The notes beneath the pieces were generated by a model. The model had not been told where the DNA came from and ran no database searches. It worked only from the letters and a program-made list of their open reading frames with translations. Shown here in pieces: positions 11,940 to 26,218 of a stretch of 64,000 bases of DNA. Each line of letters opens with the position of its first letter. Positions within the stretch are counted from its first letter, which is position 1. The stretch comes from Rhipicephalus microplus (taxonomy: Eukaryota; Arthropoda; Arachnida; Ixodida; Ixodidae): contig NW_027464603.1 of assembly GCF_043290135.1 (NCBI RefSeq), positions 930,001 through 994,000 of the forward strand, written 5' to 3'. Position numbers and translations under genes: made by a program.

Positions 11940-14900
11940 GAGACTCCCCAACTAAAAACTCCACAACTAAAAACTCCACAACTAGAAACTTCACAACTAG
12001 AAACTCCGCAACTAGAAACCAAGCAACTAGAAACTCCACAACTAGGAACTACACACCTATAAATTTCACAACTTGAAACTCCACAACTAGAAACTCAACA
12101 ACTAGAGACTCCACACCTAGAAACTCTGCAACTAGAAACTCCACAACTAGAAACTTCATAACTAGAAACTATGCAACTAGAAACTCTGCAACTAGAAACT
12201 CCACAGCTAGAACGTCCGCAACTAGAAACTGCAACTAGAAACTCCGCAACTAGAAACTCCACAGCTAGAAACTCCACAACTAGAAACTCCACAACTAGAA
12301 ACTCCACAACTAGAGACTCCACAACTAGAGGCTCCACAGCTAGAACGTCCGCAACTAGAAACTCTGCAACTAGAAACTCCACGACTAGAAACTCCACAAC
12401 TAGAAACTCCACAACTAGAAACTCCACAACTAGAGACTCCACAACTAGACACTCCGCAACTAAAAACTCCACAGCTAGAAACTCCGCAGCTAGAAACTCC
12501 GCAACTAGAATCTCAACAACTAGAGAGTCCACAGCTATAAACTCCGCAACTTGAAACTCTGCAACTGGAAACTCTGCAACTAGAAAATCCCCAACTAGAA
12601 ACTACACAACTAGAATCTCCGCAACTCAAAACTCCGCAACTACAAAATCCACAACTATAAACTTGACAATTGGGAACTCCGCAACTAAAAAATCTACAAC
12701 TAGAAACTCGAAAACTAAAAACTCCAACTAGAAACTCCACAACTAGAAACTCCACAACTAGACACTTTGCAACTAGAAACTCCACAACTAGACACTCCAC
12801 AACTAGAAAACTCCGCAACTAGAAACTCCACGGCTAGACACTCCACAACTTGAGACTACGCAATGACAGACTCCGCAACGAGAAACTCTGCAACTAGAAA
12901 CTGCACAGCTAGAAACTTGCAACTCGAAACTCTGCTACTAGAAACTCCGCAACTAGAAACTCCACAGCTACAAACTCCACAATTAGAAACTCCACAACTA
13001 GAGACTCCACAACTAGAAACTCCATGACTAGAAACTCCAGAATTAGAAACTCCACAGCTAGAAACTCCACAACTTGAGACTTTGCAACTAGAAACTCGGC
13101 AACTAGAAACTTAACAAATAGAAACTTCACAACTAGAAACTTCACAACTAGAAACTCCACAACTTGAAACACCACAACTAGATACCCCGCAACTACAAAT
13201 TCCACAACTAGAAACTCCACAACTAGAAACTCCATAACTAGAATCTCCGCAACTAGAAACGCCACAACTAGAGAGTCCATAACTAGGAACTCCACAACTA
13301 GAAACTCCACAGCTACAGACTACACAACTACAGACTCCACAACTAGAAACTCCACAGCTAGAGACTCCACAACTAGAAACTCCACAAATACGAACCCCAC
13401 AAATACGAACCCCGCCACTAGAAGCTCCATAACTAGAAACTCCGCAACTAGAAACTCCACAACTTGAGACCTCGCAACTAGAAACTCCACAACTAGGAAC
13501 ACCACAACTAGAGACTCGACAACTACAAACTCCACAACTAGAAACTCCACAACTACGAACCTCACAACTAGAAACTCCAACACTAGAAGCCCCACAACTT
13601 GGGACTTCGCAACTAGAAACTCCATAACTTGAGACTTCGCAACTAGAAACTCGGCAACTAGAAACTCCCCAACTAGAAACTCCACAACTAGAAACTCCAC
13701 AAATTGAAACACCACAACTAGATACTCCAAAACTACAAATTCCACAACTAGAAACTCCACAACTAAAAAATCCGCAACTAGAAACTCCGTAACTAGAAAC
13801 TCCACAACTAGAGACTCCATAACTTGAAACACCACAACTAGATACTCCACAACTACCAATTCCACATCTAGAAACTCCAAATTTAGAAACTCCGCAACTA
13901 GAAACTCCGCAACTTGAAACTCCACAACTAGAGACTCCATAACTAGGAATTCCACAACTAGAAACTCCACAACTACAGACTCCACAACTACAAACTCCAC
14001 AACTAGAAACTCCCCAACCGGAAACTCTGCAACTAGAAACTCCACAACTAGAAATTCGACAACCAGAGACTCGACAACTTGAGACTCCACAACTAAAAAC
14101 TCCACAGCTAGAAACTCCACAACTAGAAACTCCGCAACTAGAAACCCAGCAACTAGAAACTCCACAACTTGAAACACCACAACTAGATACTCCACAACTA
14201 CAAATTCCACAACTAGACATTCCAAATTTAGAAACTCCGCAACTAGAAACTCCGCAACTTGAAACTATGCAACTAGAAACTCCACAGCTAGAGACTCCAT
14301 AACTAGAAATTCCACAACTAGAAACTCCACAACTTGAAACACCACAACTAGATACTCCACAACTACAAATTCCACAACTAGACATTCCAAATTTAGAAAC
14401 TCCGCAACTAGAAACTCCGCAACTTGAAACTATGCAACTAGAAACTCCACAGCTAGAGACTCCATAACTAGGAACTCCACAACTAGAAGCTCCGCAACTT
14501 GAAACTCCACAACTAGAAATTCTACAACCAGAGACTCAACAACTTGAGACTCCACAAATAAAAACTCCACAACTAGAAACTCCACAACTAGACACTTCGC
14601 AACTAGAAACTCCACAACTAGAGACTCCACTAGAAAACTCCGCAACTAGAAACTCCACAACTACGAACCTCACAACTTGAAACTCCACAACTAGAAACTC
14701 CGCAACTAGAAACTCCACAGCTAGAAACTCCACAACTTGAGACTTCGCAACTAGAAACTCGGCAACTAAAAACTCAACAACTAGAAACTCCACAACTAAA
14801 AACTCCACAACTAGAAACACCACAACTAGATACTCCACAACTACAAATTCCACAACTAGAAACTCCAAATTTAGAAACTCCGCAACTAGAAACTCTGCAA

Positions 14901-15023
14901 ATTGAAACTCTACTACTAGAGACTCCATAACTAGGAACTCCACAACTGGAAACTCCACAACCAGAAACTCCGCAACTAGAAACTCCACAACTATAAATTC
15001 CACAACCAGAGACTCAACAACTA
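11940..15023 (+). repeat. 3.1-3.3-kb HOR, copy 1
   Basis: This copy pairs with 15024-18270. The offset is 3,084 bp at the left (GAAACCAAG at 12015 and 15099), 3,204 bp through 12.5-14.49 kb (ACG pair at 13385 and 16589, CAATGACAG at 12862 and 16066), and about 3,356 bp at the right. The first step, 120 bp, is eight monomers that copy 2 has extra in the CTCTGC-rich inner array near 15.4-15.6 kb. It overlaps the end of the 7205-12330 block because the mosaics share segments. Confidence 0.8.
12221..12240 (+). repeat. Phase-shifting deletion GAAACTGCAACTAG
   Basis: Two bases are missing (ACTGCAAC for ACTCCGCAAC or ACTCTGCAAC). The scar is shared with about 15,311, 22,507, 32,677 and 34,285 and is absent from the otherwise similar arrays at 1107, 4250, 10651, 20959, 39769 and 43344. 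It divides the CTCTGC inner arrays into two lineages. In the second lineage the QLETP frame passes into the TRNST frame at this point. Confidence 0.85.
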
Positions 15024-18000
15024 GAGACTCCCCAACTAAAAACTCCACAACTAGAAACTCCACAACTAGAAACTTCACAACTAGAAACTCCGCAACTAGA
15101 AACCAAGCAACTAGAAACTCCACAACTAGGAACTACACACCTATAAATTTCACAACTTGAAACTCCACAACTAGAAACTCAACAACTAGAGACTCCACAC
15201 CTAGAAACTCTGCAACTAGAAACTCCACAACTAGAAACTTCATAACTAGAAACTATGCAACTAGAAACTCTGCAACTAGAAACTCCACAGCTAGAACGTC
15301 CGCAACTAGAAACTGCAACTAGAAACTCCGCAACTAGAAACTCCACAGCTAGAAACTCCACAACTAGAAACTCCACAACTAGAAACTCCACAACTAGAGA
15401 CTCCACAACTAGAAGCTCCGCAACTAGAAACTTCACAGTTAGAAACTCTGCAACTAGAAACTCCGCAACTAGAGACTCCGCAACTAGAAACTCCACAACT
15501 AGAAACTCCACAACTAGAAGCTCTGCAACTAGAAACTCCACAGCTAGAACGTCCGCAACTAGAAACTCTGCAACTAGAAACTCCACGACTAGAAACTCCA
15601 CAACTAGAAACTCCACAACTAGAAACTCCACATCTAGAGACTCCACAACTAGAGACTCCGCAACTAAAAACTCCACAGCTAGAAACTCCGCAACTAGAAA
15701 CTCCGCAACTAGAATCTCCACAACTAGAGAGTCCACAGCTATAAACTCCACAACTTGAAACTCTGCAACTGGAAACTCTGCAACTAGAAAATCCCCAACT
15801 AGAAACTACACAACTAGAATCTCCGCAACTCAAAACTCCGCAACTACAAAATCCACAACTAGAAACTTGACAATTGGGAACTCCGCAACTAGAAAATCTA
15901 CAACTAGAAACTCGAAAACTAAAAACTCCAACTAGAAACTCCACAACTAGAAACTCCACAACTAGACACTTTGCAACTAGAAACTCCACAACTAGACACT
16001 CCACAACTAGAAAACTCCGCAACTAGAAACTCCACGGCTAGACACTCCACAACTTGAGACTCCGCAATGACAGACTCCGCAACGAGAAACTCTGCAACTA
16101 GAAACTGCACAGCTACAAACTTGCAACTCGAAACTGTGCTACTAGAAACTCTGCAACTAGAAACTCCACAGCTACAAACTCCACAATTAGAAACTCCACA
16201 ACTAGAGACTCCACAACTAGAAACTCCATGACTAGAAACTCCAGAATTAGAAACTCCACAGCTAGAAACTCCACAACTTGAGACTTTGCAACTAGAAACT
16301 CGGCAACTAGAAACTTAACAAATAGAAACTTCACAACTAGAAACTTCACAACTAGAAACTCCACAACTTGAAACACCACAACTAGATACCCCGCCACTAC
16401 AAATTCCACAACTAGAAACTCCACAACTAGAAACTCCATAACTAGAATCTCCGCAACTAGAAACGCCACAACTAGAGAGTCCATAACTAGGAACTCCACA
16501 ACTAGAAACTCCACAGCTACAGACTACACAACTACACACTCCACAACTAGAAACTCCACAGCTAGAGACTCCACAACTAGAAACTCCACAAATACGAACC
16601 CCACAAATACGAACCCCGCCACTAGAAGCTCCATAACTAGAAACTCCGAAACTAGAAACTCCACAACTTGAGACTTCGCAACTAGAAACTCCACAACTAG
16701 GAACACCACAACTAGAGACTCCACAACTACAAACTCCACAACTAGAAACTCCACAACTACGAACCTCACAACTAGAAACTCCAACACTAGAAACCCCACA
16801 ACTTGGGACTTCGCAACTAGAAACTCCATAACTTGAGACTTCGCAACTAGAAACTCGGCAACTAGAAACTCCCCAACTAGAAACTCCACAACTAGAAACT
16901 CCACAAATTGAAACACCACAACTAGATACTCCAAAACTACAAATTCCACAACTAGAAACTCCACAACTAAAAAATCCGCAACTAGAAACTCCGCAACTAG
17001 AAACTCCACAACTAGAGACTCCATAACTTGAAACACCACAACTAGATACTCCACAACTACAAATTCCACATCTAGAAACTCCAAATTTAGAAACTCCGCA
17101 ACTAGAAACTCCGCAACTTGAAACTCCACAACTAGAGACTCCATAACTAGGAATTCCACAACTAGAAACTCCACAACTACAGACTCCACAACTACAAACT
17201 CCACAACTAGAAACTCCCCAACCGGAAACTCTGCAACTAGAAACTCCACAACTAGAAAATCCACAACCAGAGACTCGACAACTTGAGACTCCACAACTAA
17301 AAACTCCACAGCTAGAAACTCCACAACTAGAAACTCCGCAACCAGAAACCCAGCAACTAGAAACTCCACAACTTGAAACACCACAACTAGATACTCCACA
17401 ACTACAAATTCCACAACTAGACATTCCAAATTTAGAAACTCCGCAACTAGAAACTCCGAAACTTGAAACTATGCAACTAGAAACTCCACAGCTAGAGACT
17501 CCATAACTAGAAATTCCACAACTAGAAACTCCACAACTTGAAACACCACAACTAGATACTCCACAACTACAAATTCCACAACTAGACATTCCAAATTTTT
17601 AAACTCCGCAACTAGAAACTCCGCAACTTGAAACTATGCAACTAGAAACTCCACAGCTAGAGACTCCATAACTAGGAACTCCACAACTAGAAACTCCAAA
17701 ACTACAAACTCCACAACTACAAACTCCAAATTTAGAAACTCCACAACTAGAAACTCCGCAACTTGAAACTCCACAACTAGAGACTCCATAACTAGGAACT
17801 CCACAACTAAAAACTCCACAACTACAAACTCCACAACTAGAAACTCCGCAAATAGAAACTCCACAACTAGAAATTCTACAACCAGAGACTCAACAACTTG
17901 AGACTCCACAAATTAAAACTCCACAACTAGAAACTCCACAACTAGACACTTCGCAACTAGAAACTCCACAACTAGAAACTCCACAACTTGAGACTTCGCA

Positions 18001-18270
18001 ACTAGAAACTCGGCAACTAGAAACTCAACAACTAGAAACTCCACAACTAAAAACTCCACAACTAGAAACACCACAACTAGATACTCCACAACTACAAATT
18101 CCACAACTAGAAACTCCAAATTTAGAAACTCCGCAACTAGAAACTCTGCAAATTGAAACTCTACTACTAGAGACTCCATAACTAGGAACTCCACAACTGG
18201 AAACTCCACAACCAGAAACTCCGCAACTAGAAACTCCACAACTAGAAATTCCACAACCAGTGACTCAACA
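15024..18270 (+). repeat. 3.1-3.3-kb HOR, copy 2
   Basis: Second copy of 11940-15023. It continues past CTAGGAACTCCACAAC at about 17,690 with the CCAAAACTAC series that copy 1 lacks at 14,487. Private changes include AAATTTTTAAAC at about 17,594, which breaks the common CCAAATTTAG form, and CGAAACTAG at about 16,648. This segment is also the left partner of the 7.19-kb displaced pair. Confidence 0.8.
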
Positions 18271-21200
18271 ACTAGAGACTCCCCAACTAAAAACTCCACA
18301 ACTAGAAACTCCACAACTAGAAACTTCACAACTAGAAACTCCGCAACTAGAAACCAAGCAACTAGAAACTCCACAACTAGGAACTACACACCTATAAATT
18401 CCACAACTTGAAACTCCACAACTGGAAACTCAACAACTAGATACTCCACACCTAGAAACTCTGCAACTAGAAACTCCACAATTAGAAACTTCATAACTAG
18501 AAACTATGCAACTAGAAACTCCACAGCTAGAAACTCCGCAACTAGAAACTCCACAACTAGAATCTCCACAACTAGAGAGTCCACAGCTATAAACTCCACA
18601 ACTTGAAACTCTGCAACTAGAAACTCTGCAACTAGAAAATCCCCAACTAGAAACTACACAACTAGAATCTCCGCAACTCAAAACTCCGCAACTACAAAAT
18701 CCACAACTAGAAACTTGACAATTGGGAACTCCGCAACTAGAAAATCTACAACTAGAAACTCGAAAACTAAAAACTCCAACTAGAAACTCCACAACTAGAA
18801 ACTCCACAACTAGAAACTCCACAACTACACACTTTGCAACTAGAAACTCCACAACTAGACACTCCACAACTAGAAAACTCCGCAACTAGAAACTCCACGG
18901 CTAGACACTCCACAACTTGAGACTCCGCAATGACAGACTCCGCAACGAGAAACTCTGCAACTAGAAACTGCACAGCTAGAAACTTGCAACTCGAAACTCT
19001 GCTACTAGAAACTCCGCAACTAGAAACTCCACAGCTACAAACTCCACAATTAGAAACTCCACAACTAGAGACTCCACAACTAGAAACTCCATGACTAGAA
19101 ACTCCAGAATTAGAAACTCCACAGCTAGAAACTCCACAACTTGAGACTTTGCAACTAGAAACTCGGCAACTAGAAACTTAACAAATAGAAACTCCACAAC
19201 TAGAAACTTCACAACTAGAAACTCCACAACTTGAAACACCACAACTAGATACCCCGCAACTACAAATTCCACAACTAGAAACTCCACAACTAGAAACTCC
19301 ACAACTAGAAACTCCACAACTAGAAACTCCATAACTAGAATCTCCGCAACTAGAAACTCCACAACTAGAGAGTCCATAACTAGGAACTCCACAACTAGAA
19401 AATCCACAGCTACAGACTCCACAACTACAGACTCCAAAACTAGAAACTCCACAGCTAGAAACCCCAAAACTTGGGACTTCGCAACTAGAAACTCCATAAC
19501 TTGAGACTTCGCAACTAGAAACTCGGCAACTAGAAACTCCCCAACTAGAAACTCCACAACTAGAAACTCCACAAATTGAAACACCACAACTAGATACTCC
19601 ACAACTACAAATTCCACAACTAGATCCGCAACTAGAAACTCCGCAACTAGAAACTCCACAACTAGAGACTCCATAACTTGAAACACCACAACTAGATACT
19701 CCACAACTACAAATTCCACATCTAGAAACTCCAAATTTAGAAACTCCGCAACTAGAAACTCCGCAACTTGAAACTCCACAACTAGAGACTCCATAACCAG
19801 AGACTCGACAACTTGAGACTCCACAACTAAAAACTCCACAGCTAGAAACTCCACAACTAGAAACTCCGCAACTAGAAACCCAGCAACTAGAAACTCCACA
19901 ACAAGAAACTCCACAACTAGAAACTCCACAACTTGAAACACCACAACTAGATACTCCACAACTACAAATTCCACAACTAGACATTCCAAATTTAGAAACT
20001 CCGCAACTAGAAACTCCGCAACTTGAAACTATGCAACTAGAAACTCCACAGCTAGAGACTCCATAACTAGGAACTCCACAACTAGAAACTCCAAAACTAC
20101 AAACTCCACAACTACAAACTCCAAATTTAGAAACTCCACAACTAGAAACTCCGCAACTTGAAACTCCACAACTAGAGACTCCATAACTGGGAACTCCACA
20201 ACTAAAAACTCCACAACTACAAACTCCACAACTAGAAACTCCGCAAATAGAAACTCTACAACTAGAAATTCCACAACCAGAGACTCAACAACTTGAGACT
20301 CCACAAATAAAAACTCCACAACTAGAAACTCCACAACTAGACACTACGCAACTAGAAACTCCACAACTAGAGACTCCACTAGAAAACTCCACAACTAGAA
20401 ACTCCGCAACTAGAAACTCCACAGCTAGAAACTCCACAACTTGAGACTTCGCAACTAGAAACTCGGCAACTAGAAACTCAACAACTAGAAACTCCACAAC
20501 TAAAAACTCCACAACTAGAAACACCACAACTAGATACTCCACAACTACAAATTCCACAACTAGAAACTCCAAATTTAGAAACTCCGCAACTAGAAACTCC
20601 GCAAATTGAAACTCTACTACTAGAGACTCCATAACTAGGAACTCCACAACTAGAAACTCCACAACCAGAAACTCTGCAACTAGAAACTCCACAACTAGAA
20701 ATTCCACAACCAGTGACTCAACAACTAGAGACTCCCCAACTAAAAACTCCACAACTAGAAACTCCACAACTCAAAATTCCACAACTAGAAACTCCGCAAC
20801 TAGAAACCAAGCAACTAGAAACTCCACAACTAGGAACTACACACCTATAAATTCCACAACTTGAAACTCCACAACTAGAAACTCAACAACTAGAGACTCC
20901 ACACCTAGAAACTCTGCAACTAGAAACTCCACAACTAGAAACTTCATAACTAGAAACTATGCAACTAGAAACTCTGCAACTAGAAACTCCACAGCTAGAA
21001 CGTCCGCAACTGGAAAATCTGCAACTAGAAACTCCGCAACTAGAATCTCCACAGCTAGAAACTCCACAACTAGAGACTCCACAACTAGAGGCTCCACAAC
21101 TAGAAACTTCACAGCTAGAAACTCTGCAACTAGAAACTCCGCAACTAGAGACTCCGCAACTAGAAACTCCACAACTAGAAACTCCACAACTAGAAGCTCC

Positions 21201-22600
21201 ACAACTAGAAACTCCACAGCTAGAACGTCCGCAACTAGAAACTCTGCAACTAGAAACTCCACGACTAGAAACTCCACAACTAGAAACTCCACAACTTGAA
21301 ATACCACAACTAGATACTCCGCAACTACAAATTCCACAACTAGAAACTCCCCAACTAGAAACTCCATAACTAGAAACTCCGCAACCAGAAACTCCACAAC
21401 TAGAGACTCCATAACTAGGAACTCCACAACTAGAAACTCCACAGCTACAGACTCCACAACTAAAAACTCCACAGCTAGAGACTCCACAACTAGAAACTCC
21501 ACAAATACGAACCCCACAAATACGAACCCCGAAACTAGAAGCTCCATAACTAGAAACTCCGCAACTAGAAACTCCACAACTTGAGACTTCGCAACTAGAA
21601 ACTCCACAACTAGAAACACCACAACTAGAGACTACACAACTACAAACTCCACAACTAGAAACTCCACAACTACGAACCTCACAGCTAGAAACTCCAACAC
21701 TAGAAACTCCACAACTTGAGACTTCGCAACTAGAAACTCGGCAACTAGAATCTCCCCAACTAGAAACTCCACAACTAGAAACTCCACAAATTGAAACACC
21801 ACAACTAGATACTCCAAAACTTCAAATTCCACAACTAGAAACTCCACAACTAAAAACTCAACTCCGCAACTAGAAACTCCACAACTAGAGACTCCATAAC
21901 TTGAAACACCACAACTTGATACTCCACAACTACAAATTCCACATCTAGAAACTCCAAATTAAGAAACTCCGCAACTAGAAACTCCGCAACTTGAAACTCC
22001 ACAACAAGAGACTCCACAACTACAAACTCCACAACTAGAAACTCCACAACCGGAAACTCCGCAACTAGAAACTCCGCAACTAGAAACTCCACAACTAGAA
22101 ATTCCACAACCAGAGACTCCATAACTAGGAACTCCACAACTAGAAACTCCACAACCAGAAACTCCGCATTTAGAAACTCCACAACTAGAAATCCACAACC
22201 AGAGACTCAACAACTAGAGACTCCCCAACTAAAAACTCCACAACTAGAAACTCCACAACTAGAAACTTCACAACTAGAAACTCCGCAACTAGAAACCAAG
22301 CAACTAGAAACTCCACAACTAGGAACTACACACCTATAAATTTCACAACTTGAAACTCCACAACTAGAAACTCAACAACTAGAGACTCCACACCTAGAAA
22401 CTCTGCAACTAGAAACTCCACAACTAGAAACTTCATAACTAGAAACTATGCAACTAGAAACTCTGCAACTAGAAACTCCACAGCTAGAACGTCCGCAACT
22501 AGAAACTGCAACTAGAAACTCCGCAACTAGAAACTCCACAGCTAGAAACTCCACAACTAGAAACTCCACAACTAGAAACTCCACAACTAGAGACTCCACA
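17503..22600 (+). repeat. 5.1-kb satellite block, right copy of the ~10.3-kb displaced pair
   Basis: This is the counterpart of 7205-12330. Private features are the shorter 19.4-19.8 kb interval, the loss of TAGATACTCC to TAGATCCGC at about 19,622 (three bases out of phase), and CAAATTAAG at 21,956, which is shared with 11,664. Its right edge merges into the 22.2-26.2 kb block. Confidence 0.78.
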
Positions 22601-25600
22601 ACTAGAAGCTCCGCAACTAGAAACTTCACAGTTAGAAACTCTGCAACTAGAAACTCCGCAACTAGAGACTCCGCAACTAGAAACTCCACAACTAGAAACT
22701 CCACAACTAGAAGCTCCGCAACTAGAAACTCCACAGCTAGAACGTCCGCAACTAGAAACTCTGCAACTAGAAACTCCACGACTAGAAACTCCACAACTAG
22801 AAACTCCACAACTAGAAACTCCACAACTAGAGACTCCACAACTAGAGACTCCGCAACTAAAAACTCCACAGCTAGAAACTCCGCAACTAGAAACTCCGCA
22901 ACTAGAATCTCCACAACTAGAGAGTCCACAGCTATAAACTCCACAACTTGAAACTCTGCAACTGGAAACTCTGCAACTAGAAAATCCCCAACTAGAAACT
23001 ACACAACTAGAATCTCCGCAACTCAAAACTCCGCAACTACAAAATCCACAACTAGAAACTTGACAATTGGGAACTCCGCAACTAGAAAATCTACAACTAG
23101 AAACTCGAAAACTAAAAACTCCAACTAGAAACTCCACAACTAGAAACTCCACAACTAGACACTTTGCAACTAGAAACTCCACAACTAGACACTCCACAAC
23201 TAGAAAACTCCGCAACTAGAAACTCCACGGCTAGACACTCCACAACTTGAGACTCCGCAATGACAGACTCCGCAACGAGAAACTCTGCAACTAGAAACTG
23301 CACAGCTAGAAACTTGCAACTCGAAACTCTGCTACTAGAAACTCCGCAACTAGAGACTCCACAACTAGAAACTCCATGACTAGAAACTCCAGAATTAGAA
23401 ACTCCACAGCTAGAAACTCCACAACTTGAGACTTTGCAACTAGAAACTCGGCAACTAGAAACTTAACAAATAGAAACTTCACAACTAGAAACTTCACAAC
23501 TAGAAACTTCACAACTTGAAACACCACAACTAGATACCCCGCAACTACAAATTCCACAACTAGAAACTCCACAACTAGAAACTCCATAACTAGAATCTCC
23601 GCAACTAGAAACGCCACAACTAGAGAGTCCATAACTAGGAACTCCACAACTAGAAACTCCACATCTACAGACTACACAACTACAGACTCCACAACTAGAA
23701 ACTCCACAGCTAGAGACTCCACAACTAGAAACTCCACAAATACGAACCCCGCCACTAGAAGCTCCATAACTAGAAACTCCGGAACTAGAAACTCCACAAC
23801 TTGAGACTTCGCAACTAGAAACTCCACAACTAGGAACACCACAACTAGAGACTCCACAACTACAAACTCCACAACTAGAAACTCCACAACTACGAACCTC
23901 ACAACTAGAAACTCCAAAACTAGAAACCCCACAACTTGGGACTTCGCAACTAGAAACTCCATAACTTGAGACTTCGCAACTAGAAACTCGGCAACTAGAA
24001 ACTCCCCAACTAGAAACTCCACAACTAGAAACTCCACAAATTGAAACACCACAACTAGATACTCCAAAACTACAAATTCCACAACTAGAAACTCCACAAC
24101 TAAAAAATCCGCAACTAGAAACTCCGCAACTAGAAACTCCACAACTAGAGACTCCATAACTTGAAACACCACAACTAGATACTCCACAACTACAAATTCC
24201 ACATCTAGAAACTCCAAATTTAGAAACTCCGCAACTAGAAACTCCGCAACTTGAAACTCCACAACTAGAGACTCCATAACTAGGAATTCCACAACTAGAA
24301 ACTCCACAACTACAGACTCCACAACTACAAACTCCACAACTAGAAACTCCCCAACCGGAAACTCTGCAACTAGAAACTCCACAACTAGAAATTCCACAAC
24401 CAGAGACTCGACAACTTGAGACTCCACAACTAAAAACTCCACAGCTAGAAACTCCACAACTAGAAACTCCGCAACCAGAAACCCAGCAACTAGAAACTCC
24501 ACAACTTGAAACACCACAACTAGATACTCCACAACTACAAATTCCACAACTAGACATTCCCAATTTAGAAACTCCGCAACTAGAAACTCCGCAACTTGAA
24601 AGTATGCAACTAGAAACTCCACAGCTAGAGACTCCATAACTAGAAATTCCACAACTAGAAACTCCACAACTTGAAACACCACAACTAGATACTCCACAAC
24701 TACAAATTCCACAACTAGACATTCCAAATTTAGAAACTCCGCAACTAGAAACTCCGCAACTTGAAACTATGCAACTAGAAACTCCACAGCTAGAGACTCC
24801 ATAACTAGGAACTCCACAACTAGAAACTCCAAAACTACAAACTCCACAACTACAAACTCCACAACTACAAACTCCAAATTTAGAAACTCCACAACTAGAA
24901 ACTCCGCAACTTGAAACTCCACAACTAGAGACTCCATAACTAGGAACTCCACAACTAAAAACTCCACAACTACAAACTCCACAACTAGAAACTCCGCAAA
25001 TAGAAACTCCACAACTAGAAATTCTACAACCAGAGACTCAACAACTTGAGACTCCACAAATAAAAACTCCACAACTAGAAATTCCACAACTAGACACTTC
25101 GCAACTAGAAACTCCACAACTAGAGACTCCACTAGAAAACTCCGCAACTAGAAACTCCACAACTACGAACCTCACAACTTGAAACTCCACAACTAGAAAC
25201 TCCGCAACTAGAAACTCCACAGCTAGAAACTCCACAACTTGAGACTTCGCAACTAGAAACTCGGCAACTAGAAACTCAACAACTAGAAACTCCACAACTA
25301 AAAACTCCACAACTAGAAACACCACAACTAGATACTCCACAACTACAAATTCCACAACTAGAAACTCCAAATTTAGAAACTCCGCAACTAGAAACTCTGC
25401 AAATTGAAACTCTACTACTAGAGACTCCATAACTAGGAACTCCACAACTGGAAACTCCACAACCAGAAACTCCGCAACTAGAAACTCCACAACTAGAAAT
25501 TCCACAACCAGTGACTCAACAACTAGAGACTCCCCAACTAAAAACTCCACAACTAGAAACTCCACAACTAGAAACTCCACAACTAGAAACTCCGCAACTA

Positions 25601-26218
25601 GAAACCAAGCAACTAGAAACTCCACAACTAGGAACTACACACCTATAAATTCCACAACTTGAAACTCCACAACTAGAAACTCAACAACTAGATACTCCAC
25701 ACCTAGAAACTCTGCAACTAGAAACTCCACAACTAGAAACTTCATAACTAGAAACTATGCAACTAGAAACTCCACAGCTAGAAACTCCGCAACTAGAAAC
25801 TCCACAACTAGAATCTCCACAACTAGAGAGTCCACAGCTATAAACTCCACAACTTGAAACTCTACAACTAGAAACTCTGCAACTAGAAAATCCCCAACTT
25901 GAAACTACACAACTAGAATCTCCGCAACTCAAAACTCCGCAACTACAAAATCCACAACTAGAAACTTGACAATTGGGAACTCCGCAACTAGAAAATCTAC
26001 AACTAGAAACTCGAAAACTAAAAACTCCAACTAGAAACTCCACAACTAGAAACCCCACAACTAGAAACTCCACAACTACACACTTTGCAACTAGAAACTC
26101 CACAACTAGACACTCCACAACTAGAAAACTCCGCAACTAGAAACTCCACGGCTAGACACTCCACAACTTAAGACTCCGCAATGACAGACTCCGCAACGAG
26201 AAACTCTGCAACTAGAAA
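22184..26218 (+). repeat. 4.0-kb block, right copy of the ~7.2-kb displaced pair
   Basis: This matches 14990-18968. The offset is 7,193 bp from the left edge to about 23,340, then 7,148 bp after an exact three-monomer (45-bp) loss at about 23,353. It becomes 7,133 bp after a further monomer loss (a single ACG monomer at 23737 where the partner has two) and about 7,251 bp at the right end. The inner 22448-22951 array is nearly identical to 15255-15758. A one-base loss, AAATCCACAACCAG at about 22,190, marks a lineage shared with 32,361 and 33,968. Confidence 0.8.

Larger units (their letters stand above)
7205..12330 (+). repeat. 5.1-kb satellite block, left copy of the ~10.3-kb displaced pair
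   Basis: The order of variants here is repeated at 17503-22600 with an offset that moves between 10,098 and 10,308 bp. The steps are a 10-bp loss at about 7,595 in this copy, single-monomer changes near 7,660 and 18,790, and a 210-bp (14-monomer) difference first lost and then regained between 9.7 and 10.2 kb. Shared marks include CAATGACAG (8621 and 18929), the ACG pair at 11194 (21502) and the frame-shifting CTCAACTCCGC at about 11548 (21857). The pair looks like one ancestral segment that was duplicated and then diverged by small internal exchanges. Confidence 0.8.

Noticed and set aside
12171..12554. TRNST-type serine/threonine-rich glycoprotein frames (also at 15255, 22448, 32619 and 34226)
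   Set aside because: They arise only where a two-base deletion moves QLETP into the next frame, so the two parts have unrelated sequence. That is an indel artefact and not a conserved protein.
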